A program made the translations under genes and the position numbers. Source: RUG13409 sp045616985 (GTDB lineage Bacteria; Bacillota; Clostridia; Peptostreptococcales; Anaerovoracaceae). From it: a stretch of 40,818 nucleotides of DNA. Below are positions 31,216-38,104 of this stretch, one piece after another. Under the pieces are notes generated by a model. The model did not search any database. It saw only the letters and a list, made by a program, of their open reading frames with translations, and was not told the origin of the DNA. The DNA is taken from positions 1-40,818 of the forward strand of contig JAZLHU010000021.1 in NCBI GenBank assembly GCA_045616985.1, read 5' to 3'. Each line of letters starts with the position of its first letter. Position 1 is the first letter of the stretch.

Positions 31216-31977
31216 TTAAGAATTAAAGGTCAGAAGGGAAACGGCGAGTCTTCCTTTTCTTGTTTCGTTTCCGACTTCTTTCAAAATGATTTTGCCGCAT
31301 CCGCGCAGCACTATTTTATCGCCCTCGGATACGAGGCGGTCGCTTTTTGTATTCTGAAGATTATTGATGTATACAAGGCCGCTGTTGATAGCATCCTGAG
31401 CTTTTGCCCTTGAGATGCTAAACCCCTCAGAAACCAGATTATCAAGTCTTAAAGAGGCCACGGTGCCTCTTTTTTCTGAAAAATATATTTCGCCGGGATT
31501 GATTTCGGAAATCGGAAGAGCCTTAACAAAGAGAGATGTTTTCCCTGCCCGATTGTAATTGCTGAGAAAAAAATCCTCCATACTTTTTAAGATTACAATG
31601 TCGGACTCATTTTCGCGGACAAGTATGTCTCCGGTTACATTCCGATCGATCCCAAGGCTTAGGATAGAACCGAGATAATCCTTGTGAGAAAGAGCTTTGC
31701 CGCCTTTTGCATGGGAAACACGCAGAACGCTTAAGGGGTTATCCTCTTCCGGAATTTCATCAAGATAATCCGGAAGAAAAACCATGATCCTTCGTTCCGC
31801 ATCTTCGTATCCGCCGTAGAAAAGGTGTTTGCTTCCACGGAAAAGATTCTCCAGCAGGGTGCTTTGGCGCACGTCAAGAAAGCTGCTGTGTGTCAGTATA
31901 CACTGGTCTTCACACTGGCTAAGGCGGCCTTGTATTTGTTTAATCAAAATCTCATCGCTTTTATCTATGATGTTCAC
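31216..31977 (-). CDS. ylmH: YlmH-family S4-domain RNA-binding protein
   Basis: A 253-residue protein. The C-terminal third (about 175-240) is an S4 RNA-binding domain: ASLRLDNLVSEGFSISRAKA, then QDAINSGLVYINN and SDRLVSEGDKIVLRG. The N-terminal part has GGYEDAERRIMVFLPDY and the middle LSHKDYLGSILSLGIDRNVT, characteristic of YlmH. Members act in division-site placement and in ribosome quality control by binding stalled 50S subunits. The GTG at 31977 is chosen because the predicted promoter (-10 at 32008-32003) starts transcription near 31996; the longer frame to 32088 would place a hydrophobic stretch upstream of that promoter. It lies apart from the division cluster, where ylmH often resides. 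Confidence 0.88.
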   Translation of the reverse strand: MNIIDKSDEILIKQIQGRLSQCEDQCILTHSSFLDVRQSTLLENLFRGSKHLFYGGYEDAERRIMVFLPDYLDEIPEEDNPLSVLRVSHAKGGKALSHKDYLGSILSLGIDRNVTGDILVRENESDIVILKSMEDFFLSNYNRAGKTSLFVKALPISEINPGEIYFSEKRGTVASLRLDNLVSEGFSISRAKAQDAINSGLVYINNLQNTKSDRLVSEGDKIVLRGCGKIILKEVGNETRKGRLAVSLLTFNS

Positions 31978-32002
31978 CTGTTTTATCAGAATTTTTGTAG
32001 TA

Positions 32003-32008
32003 ATTATA
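32003..32008 (-). promoter_or_regulatory. -10 element of ylmH
   Basis: TATAAT on the minus strand, preceded by TGA, so TATAAT is extended only weakly. The predicted start near 31996 gives a 19-nt leader before the GTG. Confidence 0.5.
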
Positions 32009-32022
32009 TCACGAGTTTGTTG

Positions 32023-32028
32023 TATAAT
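32023..32028 (+). promoter_or_regulatory. -10 element of the zinc protease gene
   Basis: Perfect TATAAT; no convincing -35. The start near 32035 gives a leader of about 35 nt with AAAGGAAAGGAAA. It is back to back with the ylmH promoter, only 14 bp away. Confidence 0.5.
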
Positions 32029-32069
32029 AAACAAGAACAAAGTAATGGAGATAAAGGAAAGGAAAACTA

Positions 32070-32756
32070 ATGTACTACGATTCAACATACATTTTGGTTT
32101 TGATAGGTGTGGTTATTTCTGCGATTGCTTCAATTAATGTAAATTCAACTTTTAAGAAGTTTGATAAGGTCGCGAGCGTGTCGCAGATAACGGCTGAGCA
32201 GGCAGCTATGGCAATTTTAAGAAGCGCAGGAATAAATGATGTGGGAATCGAACACATCGGCGGAAGTCTGACAGATCATTACGACCCGTCAGCAAAGATT
32301 TTAAGATTGTCCGACAGCGTTTTCGGTTCGAGTTCGATCGCCGCTATCGGGGTTGCTGCACACGAATGCGGACATGCAATTCAGCACCGGGAAAACTACG
32401 GACCTTTAAAGCTAAGGTCTGTTGCAATTCCGATGGCAAACATCGGATCAAAGCTTTCTATTCCTGTTATTCTTATCGGCATTGCCCTGGGGCTTGTTGG
32501 ACTTGCAAGAATCGGCGTATTTCTATTTTCGTTTGTTTTGCTGTTCCAGCTTATAACACTTCCGGTTGAATTTAACGCCTCGTCAAGAGCGGTCGCAATT
32601 CTGGAACAGCAGCAGATGCTGATCGGAAGCGAAGTTGCAGGAGCAAGGAAGGTTTTAAATGCTGCAGCGCTTACTTATGTTGCGGCAGTTTTGTCGTCTG
32701 TGTTGCAGCTTTTAAGACTGCTTTTGATTACGCGAAGAGGAGACCGCAGAAGGTAG
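32070..32756 (+). CDS. YugP-type membrane zinc metallopeptidase
   Basis: A 228-residue membrane protein with an N-terminal transmembrane helix, the zinc motif HECGH (98-102) in AAHECGHAIQHRE, and two to three further hydrophobic segments (about 125-165 and near 200). LPVEFNASSRAVAILEQQQM contains the Glu that may serve as third zinc ligand. This matches the YugP family, whose substrates are unknown. Its start follows AAAGGAAAGG. It is divergent from ylmH with overlapping promoter regions. Confidence 0.9.
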   Translation: MYYDSTYILVLIGVVISAIASINVNSTFKKFDKVASVSQITAEQAAMAILRSAGINDVGIEHIGGSLTDHYDPSAKILRLSDSVFGSSSIAAIGVAAHECGHAIQHRENYGPLKLRSVAIPMANIGSKLSIPVILIGIALGLVGLARIGVFLFSFVLLFQLITLPVEFNASSRAVAILEQQQMLIGSEVAGARKVLNAAALTYVAAVLSSVLQLLRLLLITRRGDRRR

Positions 32757-32829
32757 GATATAACTGTAGGGCGCAGTTTGTGTTTGTATAGATTGCAGAA
32801 GGAATATATATAAGCTAAAGGAGATTAAA

Positions 32830-33291
32830 ATGGGACTTGCGGAAGTTAAGAAATATTTTGAAGATAACGGAATTGCCAATGAGATAATTTTGTTGGATAA
32901 AAATACTGCAACCGTTGAACTTGCGGCAGCTGCTCTCGGAAGACAGCCCGGAGAAATTGCCAAGACATTAAGCTTTATTTTGAGAGACGGGTCACCGATT
33001 TTGGTTGTTGTTATGGGCACGGCCCGAATTGATAACCATAAATTTAAAGACAGATTCGGATGCAAGGCATCTATGATACCTTTTGATGATGTGCCCGGTC
33101 TGATTGGCCATGCGGTCGGCGGCGTGTGTCCGTTTGGTGTTAAGGATGGCGTTCAGATATTTTTGGATGAATCCTTAAAACAGTTTGAGACGGTTTTTCC
33201 TGCCGCCGGTACCGACAACTCCGCAGTACCGTTCACTATTGCAGAGCTTGAAGCGGCAACAAAGGGAACCTGGGTTGATGTATGCAAATAG
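32830..33291 (+). CDS. YbaK/ProX-type aminoacyl-tRNA deacylase
   Basis: A 153-residue single-domain protein with the YbaK fold: ALGRQPGEIAKTLSF containing the lysine that binds the tRNA acceptor region, then VMGTARIDNHKFK and HAVGGVCPFGV with the conserved GGVxPFG loop. Family members hydrolyse mischarged tRNAs (for example Cys- or Ala-tRNA-Pro). The exact substrate cannot be told. AAAGGAG precedes the ATG. A small protein gene follows 11 bp after the stop. Confidence 0.9.
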   Translation: MGLAEVKKYFEDNGIANEIILLDKNTATVELAAAALGRQPGEIAKTLSFILRDGSPILVVVMGTARIDNHKFKDRFGCKASMIPFDDVPGLIGHAVGGVCPFGVKDGVQIFLDESLKQFETVFPAAGTDNSAVPFTIAELEAATKGTWVDVCK

Positions 33292-33302
33292 AGAAATCAA
33301 AA

Positions 33303-33446
33303 ATGGAATTATATCTCAAGCAAAAGGAACTTCTTGAAACATTCCTTGAGCACGGAACGATTACCAGAGTACAGTTTGATAAAAGCCTCGGTGATTTAAC
33401 GCTTAAAATGCTTGGGGAAAAATCGGAGGACTTAAATAAATGCTGA
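33303..33446 (+). CDS. small conserved-looking protein (47 aa)
   Basis: MELYLKQKELLETFLEHGTI continues TRVQFDKSLGDLTLKMLGEK: a compact helix-turn-helix pair ending in a short polar tail. I have seen similar 45-50 residue proteins in gut Firmicutes, without a known function. An in-frame ATG at 33282 would add seven residues overlapping the deacylase gene. The end overlaps the yhhN-like gene by 7 nt, and its last codons contain that gene's ribosome site, so the two are probably coupled. Confidence 0.65.
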   Translation: MELYLKQKELLETFLEHGTITRVQFDKSLGDLTLKMLGEKSEDLNKC

Positions 33447-34072
33447 CTCGTTCGGTAAAGGTAATAATAAGTGTAATGCTTTCGGGGACATCGGCAGCAC
33501 TGTATCTGAAGTTTAAAGGTACTGAGCGCAAGTGGTGCATGTTTGCCATGATCGCATCCACGCTTGGTGACGTATTTATGACAGACATTGTTGGCTTAGG
33601 AGATATTTCAACATATCCCGGTGCCGCATTTTTTATCATTGCTCATATTATTTATGCGCTGTGTTTCTTCAGGGCAATCAAGCGCAAGGGATATGCGCTT
33701 GTGAACAAGGGCATGCGGGTAGGTATCCTTATGATAATCACGGCCGCCGGACTTTTGTATGCTGTAATGCTTCTTAAGACCGGAGGCATGCAAAGCATGT
33801 TTTTCCCGCTTCTTATCTATCTGCTGTTTATCGGAGTTAATCTTTGTATGCAATATTCCTATGGGTACAGCGAGGGCGGCAGCAGAGGTCTCCTGATGCT
33901 TGGCATGTTCCTGTTTCTCTTTTCTGATTTTCTGGTATTTTTGCCGATGATCAATGTATGCGAAGGCACTCACGAATTCAACAATTGGATCTGGTACACC
34001 TACATCCCGGCACAGCTTCTGATAATTCTGTTTAATTCGGACTTCAACCAGGAGCACCGGAAGAGTAATTGA
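33440..34072 (+). CDS. YhhN/TMEM86-family membrane protein
   Basis: A 210-residue protein with about eight transmembrane segments. LGDVFMTD, YPGAAFFIIAHIIYALCFFR, LFLFSDFLVFLPM and WYTYIPAQLLIILF are the conserved blocks of the YhhN family, whose animal members (TMEM86) are lysoplasmalogenases. Plasmalogens do occur in anaerobic clostridia, so a lysoplasmalogen hydrolase role is plausible but inferred. A GGAGG 10 nt upstream supports the start. Its stop codon lies within the -35 box of the thiamine promoter. Confidence 0.88.
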   Translation: MLTRSVKVIISVMLSGTSAALYLKFKGTERKWCMFAMIASTLGDVFMTDIVGLGDISTYPGAAFFIIAHIIYALCFFRAIKRKGYALVNKGMRVGILMIITAAGLLYAVMLLKTGGMQSMFFPLLIYLLFIGVNLCMQYSYGYSEGGSRGLLMLGMFLFLFSDFLVFLPMINVCEGTHEFNNWIWYTYIPAQLLIILFNSDFNQEHRKSN

Positions 34073-34096
34073 CATAATCAAAAGTGCTGATATAAT
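34069..34096 (+). promoter_or_regulatory. consensus promoter of the thiamine unit
   Basis: TTGACA (34069-34074), a 16-bp spacer and TATAAT (34091-34096), both elements perfect. The -35 overlaps the stop codon of the YhhN-like gene. The predicted start near 34103 leaves about 80 nt before the TPP aptamer. Confidence 0.75.
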
Positions 34097-34183
34097 TACT
34101 GTGTAGTCGGTAACGACAAATTGCATTATAAAGAACAAACACATCAAATCAAATAAATATATTAGTTGAAAATCAAAAAATTT

Positions 34184-34268
34184 CAAGGGGTGCTGGCTGC
34201 GGCCGGCTGAGATGGATCTGATCCGAACCCTCACACCTGATCCGGATAATGCCGGCGTAGGAATGCGA
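34184..34268 (+). promoter_or_regulatory. TPP riboswitch (THI element)
   Basis: The aptamer landmarks are in order: GGGGTGC, GGCTGAGA, ACCC, ACCTGATCCGGATAATGCCG and GCGTAGGAA. It senses thiamine pyrophosphate and controls the downstream thiamine uptake and activation genes. The terminator 20 nt downstream is the likely expression platform. Confidence 0.95.
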
Positions 34269-34285
34269 CTGTATCTTAAACTATA

Positions 34286-34318
34286 ACCGCATTGCAGCGC
34301 CGCAGTGCGGTTTTCGTT
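34286..34318 (+). terminator. riboswitch expression platform terminator
   Basis: ACCGCATTGC (34286-34295) pairs with GCAGTGCGGT (34302-34311) across a 6-nt loop, followed by TTTCGTTT. With TPP bound it should end transcription before thiT. Confidence 0.8.
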
Positions 34319-34347
34319 TGGGGGGCATATCTGATATTCAAAGCAAA

Positions 34348-34917
34348 ATGCAGAATTTAAATTTAAAGGACAACAAAGTAAGGGCACTGTGCGAAGGAGC
34401 CATAATGGTCACTATGGCTATTGCATTGGGATTTGTAAAAATAGTACAATTGCCGCAGGGAGGCAGCGTAAGTCTTGAGATGTTGCCGATTTTTATCTAT
34501 TGCATCAAGTGGGGAGCAAAGCAAGGCTTTAAATGTTCACTTGCGTATGGAGTATTGTATCTTCTTATAGACGGAGCGTACGCCTGGGGACCAAGCTCAA
34601 TGATACTGGATTATATTGCGGCCTTCGGAGTCCTTGGAGTATGCGGCTTTTTTTCTGAAAAAGAAAACGGAATATACCTTGGAATCACCGCCGGCTCAAT
34701 AGCAAGGTTTATTGTCCACTTTATCAGCGGAGTGACAATTTACAGGATATACGCCCCGACTGAAGTATTCAAGATCGCAATAGCCAATCCGTATGTTTAT
34801 TCTGCAGTTTACAACGGGAGCTTTATATTGATCGACTACATTTTTTGTATGCTACTGGCAAGGCTTCTTAATAGAAGACTAAGAAGGTTTTTTGCAAACC
34901 ATGGAGATAATATATGA
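34348..34917 (+). CDS. thiT: thiamine ECF transporter substrate-binding subunit ThiT
   Basis: A 189-residue S-component with about six transmembrane helices. ALGFVKIVQLPQGGSVSLEM then LPIFIYCIKWGAKQGF is the ThiT family block, and YAWGPSSMILDYIAAFG and SIARFIVHFISGVTIY carry aromatic residues near the thiamine site. It works with a shared ECF module encoded elsewhere. The start is uncertain: ATG at 34348 is used here, while an in-frame TTG at 34318 follows the terminator T run, and the G-rich stretch at 34320-34325 is poorly spaced for either. The TPP riboswitch upstream supports the role. Its stop overlaps thiN. Confidence 0.93.
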   Translation: MQNLNLKDNKVRALCEGAIMVTMAIALGFVKIVQLPQGGSVSLEMLPIFIYCIKWGAKQGFKCSLAYGVLYLLIDGAYAWGPSSMILDYIAAFGVLGVCGFFSEKENGIYLGITAGSIARFIVHFISGVTIYRIYAPTEVFKIAIANPYVYSAVYNGSFILIDYIFCMLLARLLNRRLRRFFANHGDNI

Positions 34918-35579
34918 AAACCGGATTTATATTTTCAGCAGGCAGTTTTTACGGCATGCATAAAGCACCACAGCCAAATGATTTGATCATAGCTGCTGAT
35001 GCCGGCATTATTCTATGCAAAAAGCTTAATCTGAAGCCGGATCTTATAATTGGCGATTTTGATTCTGTCTCAGTCGATGATTTCAATTCTGTCGCAGCCG
35101 GTAATCCAGAGCTTGGAGCTGCCGGGTTTAAAGAAACAATTCTACGTTATCCGATTGAAAAAGATGATACTGACACGATGCTTGCAATAAAAAAAAGCAT
35201 CGAACTCGGATGCGGGGAAATATATATTTACGGCGGAACCGGCGGCAGGCGAATAGACCATACCCTGGCTAACATTGCAGCATTAGGATATGCAAGTTCC
35301 AACGGCTGCAAAGCATATTTGTACGACGATAATTTTATTTACACTGTGATTTCTTCCGAAAAAGTGATAATAAAAAAGACCATTGAAGATGGCCTGATTT
35401 CTGTATTTGCGTTTGGCGGCGATGCTTCCGGAGTAAACATTCATGGCACCCAATATACTTTGGACAATGCCACGCTCAACAGCAATTTCCCGTTGGGTAT
35501 AAGCAATCATATGCGTGATGATCTGACTGTTATCAGCTGCACTCAAGGTTCTTTGCTTATCGGCTGGCAGCTTGCCTGA
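34914..35579 (+). CDS. thiN: thiamine pyrophosphokinase
   Basis: A 221-residue enzyme transferring pyrophosphate from ATP to thiamine, giving TPP, the ligand of the upstream riboswitch. DLIIAADAGI, LKPDLIIGDFDSVS with the Asp residues that bind Mg-ATP, PIEKDDTDTMLAIKKSIELG and GGTGGRRIDHTLANI are the family motifs, and the C-terminal beta domain ends in NHMRDDLTVISCTQGSLLI. The ATGA overlap with thiT indicates translational coupling: uptake followed by activation. Confidence 0.95.
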   Translation: MKTGFIFSAGSFYGMHKAPQPNDLIIAADAGIILCKKLNLKPDLIIGDFDSVSVDDFNSVAAGNPELGAAGFKETILRYPIEKDDTDTMLAIKKSIELGCGEIYIYGGTGGRRIDHTLANIAALGYASSNGCKAYLYDDNFIYTVISSEKVIIKKTIEDGLISVFAFGGDASGVNIHGTQYTLDNATLNSNFPLGISNHMRDDLTVISCTQGSLLIGWQLA

Positions 35580-35600
35580 ACTCTTATTGCTTGGCAAGCT
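35569..35600. other. inverted repeat at convergent thiN/yfcE ends
   Basis: AGCTTGCC (35569-35576) and GGCAAGCT (35593-35600) flank a 16-nt loop and overlap the last codons of thiN. No T run directly follows; it may be a weak terminator for both genes. Confidence 0.35.
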
Positions 35601-35609
35601 ATCAAAATC

Positions 35610-36155
35610 CTAAATTGTTATTTCTTTATAACTTTTATTATCATCAAGGTGGCGCCACTGAAGTTTTTTGCCATCAAGCAGAATAAAGCTCTTTTCAGAT
35701 CCTCCCTTTGGAATAGAAATTGAACCCGGATTGAGATATATGATATCTCCGATTTTTTCACATGCAGGAATATGGGTATGTCCGCACAGCAAATAATCTG
35801 CACTGCCAAGCGGCGGAAGATTACCTGGCCCTATATGATGCCCGTGAGTTGCAAAGAATATCCTGCCCTCAATCGGAAGCTGCATGTAATCTGCCGCGAT
35901 CGGAAATTCCAAAACCTGCTGATCAACCTCAGCATCGCAATTTCCGCGTACACAATAAATCTGTGCAGCATATTGATTCAGCATCCGAGTCACTTCAAAT
36001 GTGTTATATTCTCCCGGCAGGGAATTTCTTGGTCCGTGATACAAAATATCACCCAAAAATAAAAAGCGTTCAGCATGCTCTTTTTCGTAAATTGCTATCA
36101 GTTTTTTTGCGCTGCTAAGGCATCCGTGAATATCAGATGCAATAATCCATTTCAT
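35610..36155 (-). CDS. yfcE: YfcE-type metallophosphodiesterase
   Basis: A 181-residue calcineurin-like phosphoesterase. Metal ligands are seen in order: SDIHG (Asp8, His10), FLGDILYHGPRN, VRGNCD, THGHH and CGHTHIP. The NPGSISIPKGG loop is typical of YfcE, a manganese-dependent phosphodiesterase of unknown physiological substrate. Start: ATG at 36155 has GGAGGG 5-10 nt upstream; an in-frame upstream ATG at 36185 is rejected. An extended -10 promoter is found about 110 bp upstream. Confidence 0.92.
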   Translation of the reverse strand: MKWIIASDIHGCLSSAKKLIAIYEKEHAERFLFLGDILYHGPRNSLPGEYNTFEVTRMLNQYAAQIYCVRGNCDAEVDQQVLEFPIAADYMQLPIEGRIFFATHGHHIGPGNLPPLGSADYLLCGHTHIPACEKIGDIIYLNPGSISIPKGGSEKSFILLDGKKLQWRHLDDNKSYKEITI

Positions 36156-36264
36156 AATAACCCTCCGGGAAATATCGGGAATCAAATATCTAATGCATCA
36201 ATCAAATGAGCAATTAGTCTTTCTTATCAAATTCAAGCGAGCCTGATTTGACTCCTCGGCTTTG

Positions 36265-36273
36265 ATTATAACA
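36265..36273 (-). promoter_or_regulatory. extended -10 promoter of yfcE
   Basis: On the minus strand TGT precedes TATAAT (36270-36265), an extended -10. No good -35 is present. The start near 36258 gives a leader of about 100 nt. The rest of the 345-bp gene-free stretch 36186-36530 holds the rightward promoter listed next and nothing else I can support. Confidence 0.55.
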
Positions 36274-36387
36274 CATTATGCTGAATTGGCTTTAACTATT
36301 TATTTTCAGCTTGAGGTTTACTGCATTTTATATGTATGTTTGATCAGATTTAATTCTTTCCCGTAAATGGGCATGCTGGCGGCAATG

Positions 36388-36396
36388 TGGTATAAT
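36388..36396 (+). promoter_or_regulatory. extended -10 promoter of the VOC-domain gene
   Basis: TGG plus perfect TATAAT (36391-36396). The preceding bases GGCAATG resemble those before the flavin reductase promoter near 27401. The leader would be about 128 nt and AT-rich, with a second TATAAT at 36463-36468 that lacks a -35. Confidence 0.55.
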
Positions 36397-36530
36397 ATGA
36401 TTCAAGGATTATTGGGTTTACATTGCATATATTGTAATGCACGGCAGCAAGGTGCTTCGAGTTATAATGGCTTATTAATGAATTAATAATTATTTAAATA
36501 CTTTGGTAGAAGTAGTCAGGAGGGACAAAG

Positions 36531-36881
36531 ATGAACGAGTTTAATTTCAGAGTGGTACATATGGGAATCAACGGCGGATCAAAGGAGAATGCAGATAAGA
36601 TCGCCAAGGTTTTTAATACGCTGTTTGGATTTGAATCAAGAGAGACTGCAATATCTACTTTTGCAGGCAATGAGATCGAAGTTATGAATGCCGACGGTCC
36701 GGGAACAAAGGGCCATATTGCAATCGGAACACCGGATCTGCCAAAGGCTATGGCATATCTTGAAAAAAAGGGTATTACTTTCAGACAGGAAAGCGCAAAG
36801 TATCTGGAAGACGGCACACTTTGGCTTATCTATGCTGATGATGAGATCGGCGGCTTTGCATGGCATCTTGTTAAGGCTTAG
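36531..36881 (+). CDS. stand-alone VOC-like domain related to the C-terminus of KDPG/KHG aldolases
   Basis: A 116-residue single-domain protein. VVHMGINGGSKENADKIAKV, then EIEVMNADGPGTKGHIAIGT, MAYLEKKGIT and a final EIGGFAWHLVKA match the glyoxalase/VOC-like domain that some Firmicutes carry fused to the C-terminus of 2-keto-3-deoxy-6-phosphogluconate aldolase. Here the aldolase part is absent and the domain has its own AGGAGG and promoter. The fused domain has no well-defined catalytic role to my knowledge; metal ligands cannot be assigned securely. A free regulator or isomerase role is speculation. Confidence 0.75.
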   Translation: MNEFNFRVVHMGINGGSKENADKIAKVFNTLFGFESRETAISTFAGNEIEVMNADGPGTKGHIAIGTPDLPKAMAYLEKKGITFRQESAKYLEDGTLWLIYADDEIGGFAWHLVKA

Positions 36882-36919
36882 CATGATGTTAGAATAGATC
36901 GGTTTTCCTCTGCTGAATA

Positions 36920-37864
36920 TCAAACTCTGGTAACGTCAAGAAGCTCTATTCTGCTGCTTACCATGTTTTCTGTCGGGGCAGGTGAATTGGCAAGGGATGT
37001 TGAAAGGTATTTTTTATTATCGTCTGCAAAGACCGTGGCAACATTTGCTTCGCCGCAAAGAACCGCTCCGAGGAAGTTGGCTCCGGATGAGATCCCTATT
37101 CCCAGTCCGAGCTCCCCGGCAAATTTTGCGGACATGCAAATTGCATCTTCATCATTGATCGGGATTACCCGGTCAATGATTTTTTTATCTAAGAGTTTTG
37201 GAATAAAGTCATCTCCGATGCCCTCGATTTTGTGGGTGCGTTCTATTTGTTTTCCTGCTAAGAGCTGAGCACAGTCCGGTTCTATGGCAATAATATCGGC
37301 ATTATTTGCTTCTTTGAGGCGGGTGCCTATTCCCATTATTGTTCCTCCGGAGCCGACACCTGAAACGAAGGAGCTTACATCCGGAAGTGTCTGTAAAATT
37401 TCTGCAGCGGTGGAGCTGTAGTGCGCCATCATATTATCTTTGTTGCTGAACTGCCCTAAGATAAATCCGCCCAGCTCGTTAGCCAGTTTTTCTGTCTGAT
37501 CCAGGGCACCTAAAAAACCGTTTTCTTCTTTGGAAACGAGGTGGACGTTGGCACCATACATTTTCATAAGCTTTACTCTTTCAACACTTACCCAGTCCGG
37601 CATAAAAATATGAACAGGGTGTTTTGACAAAGCTCCGTAAGCGGCAATGGCAATGCCTGTATTTCCGCTGCTTGTTTCTATGATCGGCTGACCCGGGCGC
37701 AGCAGGCCGCTTTCCTCTGCTTTTCCGAGAATATATGATGCAATGCGGTCCTTGATGCTTCCGCTTGGGTTGTAGTATTCAAGCTTGGCGTATACATGGC
37801 CGATGCGGTTTTCATATTTGTATGTTATGTCTGCCATAGGCGTATTGCCTGAATGATTTTTCAT
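36920..37864 (-). CDS. cysK: cysteine synthase-family PLP enzyme
   Basis: A 314-residue fold-type II PLP enzyme. NPSGSIKDRIA contains the PLP lysine Lys38; ETSSGNTGIAIAA (63-75) binds the substrate carboxylate; GVGSGGTIMGIG is the PLP phosphate loop; GIGISSGANFLGAVL completes the C-terminal core. O-acetylserine sulfhydrylase (CysK/CysM) is most likely, but related enzymes (cystathionine or sulfocysteine synthases) share these motifs. The N-terminus HSGNTPM is the usual start. GGAGG precedes the ATG. A terminator-bearing leader lies directly upstream, indicating regulated transcription. No cysE (serine acetyltransferase) is adjacent. Confidence 0.88.
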   Translation of the reverse strand: MKNHSGNTPMADITYKYENRIGHVYAKLEYYNPSGSIKDRIASYILGKAEESGLLRPGQPIIETSSGNTGIAIAAYGALSKHPVHIFMPDWVSVERVKLMKMYGANVHLVSKEENGFLGALDQTEKLANELGGFILGQFSNKDNMMAHYSSTAAEILQTLPDVSSFVSGVGSGGTIMGIGTRLKEANNADIIAIEPDCAQLLAGKQIERTHKIEGIGDDFIPKLLDKKIIDRVIPINDEDAICMSAKFAGELGLGIGISSGANFLGAVLCGEANVATVFADDNKKYLSTSLANSPAPTENMVSSRIELLDVTRV

Positions 37865-37888
37865 TTTTTCCTCCGAGCGATCGAATAA

Positions 37889-37922
37889 ATAAAAAGGTTA
37901 TGCATCTTGTTCGCATAACCTT
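37889..37922 (-). terminator. leader terminator upstream of cysK
   Basis: In RNA (minus strand) AAGGTTATGC (37922-37913), a 9-nt loop GAACAAGAT and GCATAACCTT (37903-37894) form a perfect 10-bp stem, followed by TTT and TATT. It ends only about 25 nt before the cysK start, leaving just enough room for the ribosome site. Confidence 0.8.
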
Positions 37923-37995
37923 GATATATCATCTTTGCTGCGCACAAGACATCAGAAAATCCGCCTTGTGCTAATCTTTTAAATTACACAAGTCG
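37889..37995 (-). promoter_or_regulatory. candidate cis-regulatory leader RNA of cysK
   Basis: The leader contains four alternating complementary blocks in RNA order: CTTGTG (37992-37987), GCACAAG (37971-37965), CTTGTGC (37948-37942) and ACAAG in the terminator loop (about 37910-37906). The second block can pair with the first or the third, a hallmark of switchable leaders, and the third could pair with the terminator loop. The order matches an attenuator, but it does not match a T-box, SAM or other riboswitch that I know. The promoter is unclear; TTGCTG with TATTTT at 17 bp (minus strand, near 38050-38024) is weak. Confidence 0.5.
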
Positions 37996-38030
37996 GGTCT
38001 TTGTACAGCAACAACAATTTGTAAAATAGT

Positions 38031-38059
38031 TTGAATTAATCATTACAGCAATGTATTAT
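38031..38059 (+). promoter_or_regulatory. promoter of the cyclase-family gene
   Basis: TTGAAT (38031-38036), 17 bp, TATTAT (38054-38059). A perfect TATAAT overlaps it at 38057-38062 but with a 20-bp spacer. The leader is about 38 nt with GGAGGT. Confidence 0.55.
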
Positions 38060-38104
38060 AATAGAAACGGTTAGAATAATCAAGATGTATTGCGGAGGTG
38101 GCAT

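Noticed and set aside
31978..32088. N-terminal extension of YlmH with a hydrophobic, membrane-like stretch
   Set aside because: It lies upstream of the likely ylmH promoter, overlaps the divergent promoter and start of the zinc protease gene, and is not part of the family.
33608..34387. 259-codon minus-strand frame opposite the YhhN-like gene and the TPP riboswitch
   Set aside because: It runs antisense through a well-supported riboswitch and gene, with no start signals.
37940..37975. CTGATGTCT segment in the cysK leader resembling the 3' part of a fluoride riboswitch
   Set aside because: The 5' GGNGATGG core and pseudoknot partners of crcB elements are not present, and the downstream gene does not fit.
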